From positions 1 to 5,048 of the forward strand of contig JAEDCY010000082.1 in assembly GCA_016293915.1 (NCBI GenBank): 5,048 nt of DNA, in the 5' to 3' direction. Shown here piece by piece: positions 5,001-5,048 of the stretch (its first letter is position 1; each line of letters begins with the position of its first letter). The translations under genes were made by a program, and so were the position numbers. The notes under the pieces are model-generated. The model worked only from the letters and a program-made list of their open reading frames with translations. It did no database searches and was not told the DNA's origin. The stretch comes from Treponema sp. Its GTDB lineage: Bacteria > Spirochaetota > Spirochaetia > Treponematales > Treponemataceae.

Positions 5001-5048
5001 AATCACGTAAAAATCTAACCCAAAGAGATTCGGTTAATCATGTAAAAA
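5001..5048 (+). repeat. Two direct copies of AATCAYGTAAAAA, 35 bases apart
   Basis: AATCACGTAAAAA (5001-5013) and AATCATGTAAAAA (5036-5048) differ at one base. The second copy ends exactly at the window edge. Between them TAACC (5016-5020) and GGTTA (5032-5036) form a short inverted pair. The repeat lies just outside the broken end of galK. It may be part of a larger repeat array, of recombinase binding sites, or a reason for an assembly break. Two copies are too few to name it. Confidence 0.45.

Noticed and set aside
4971..5018. Short plus-strand frame starting ATGGAAAACAAG, 15 codons
   Set aside because: It has no ribosome site, straddles the galK breakpoint and is too short. It is most likely chance.
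5013..5048. Possible integron attC site: ATCTAAC (5013-5019) fits the RYYYAAC core
   Set aside because: Only one core-like heptamer is present, the matching GTTRRRY is not within the window, and no integrase or cassette structure is seen. A 7-base degenerate match is expected by chance.

Overview
The window looks like a mosaic of two kinds of DNA, and nearly all of its genes lie on the minus strand. The left part (about 1-1915) is AT-rich. It carries a secreted lipoprotein with a formylglycine-generating-enzyme/SUMF1 (C-type-lectin-like) domain, the kind found in expanded families in host-associated Treponema and related spirochaetes. The right part (about 1920-4975) is more GC-balanced. It carries a galactose (Leloir pathway) cluster, galK-galE-galT, whose 500-residue class II GalT is typical of Clostridia such as Ruminococcus. 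A gut or rumen anaerobe is the best guess. The genus assignments rest on remembered family resemblance, not on a search.

Layout from the left: the last 28 codons of a plus-strand gene that starts outside the window (3-89); a short spacer with an inverted repeat; a small minus-strand gene of unknown function (160-429, GTG start); an AT-rich hairpin (443-471); the SUMF1-domain lipoprotein (482-1702, minus) with a putative promoter upstream; a non-coding stretch of about 390 bases (1709-2097) whose left half is very AT-rich and whose right half holds a dense group of inverted repeats, one of them a strong plus-strand terminator; then galT (2098-3621), galE (3633-4625) and a 5'-truncated galK (4628 to about 4975), all minus. 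The last 70 bases are unrelated AT-rich sequence with two copies of a 13-base repeat.

The gal genes are arranged as one minus-strand operon read galK, galE, galT, with gaps of 2 and 11 bases. They would convert galactose to glucose 1-phosphate through galactose 1-phosphate and UDP-galactose. However, galK has lost its first two thirds or more at a junction inside the window, so the pathway is incomplete here. The 3' end of galT also runs into the inverted-repeat block. Both edges of the gal block therefore look like recombination joints (or, less interestingly, assembly joints).

The points most worth a second look are the broken gal block, the group of four inverted repeats at its left edge with a terminator facing the operon, and the lipoprotein, whose fold is the one used by the variable protein of the Treponema diversity-generating retroelement and which lacks the catalytic cysteines of true FGE. 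No reverse transcriptase, template repeat, transposase, integrase, CRISPR array or RNA gene was seen.
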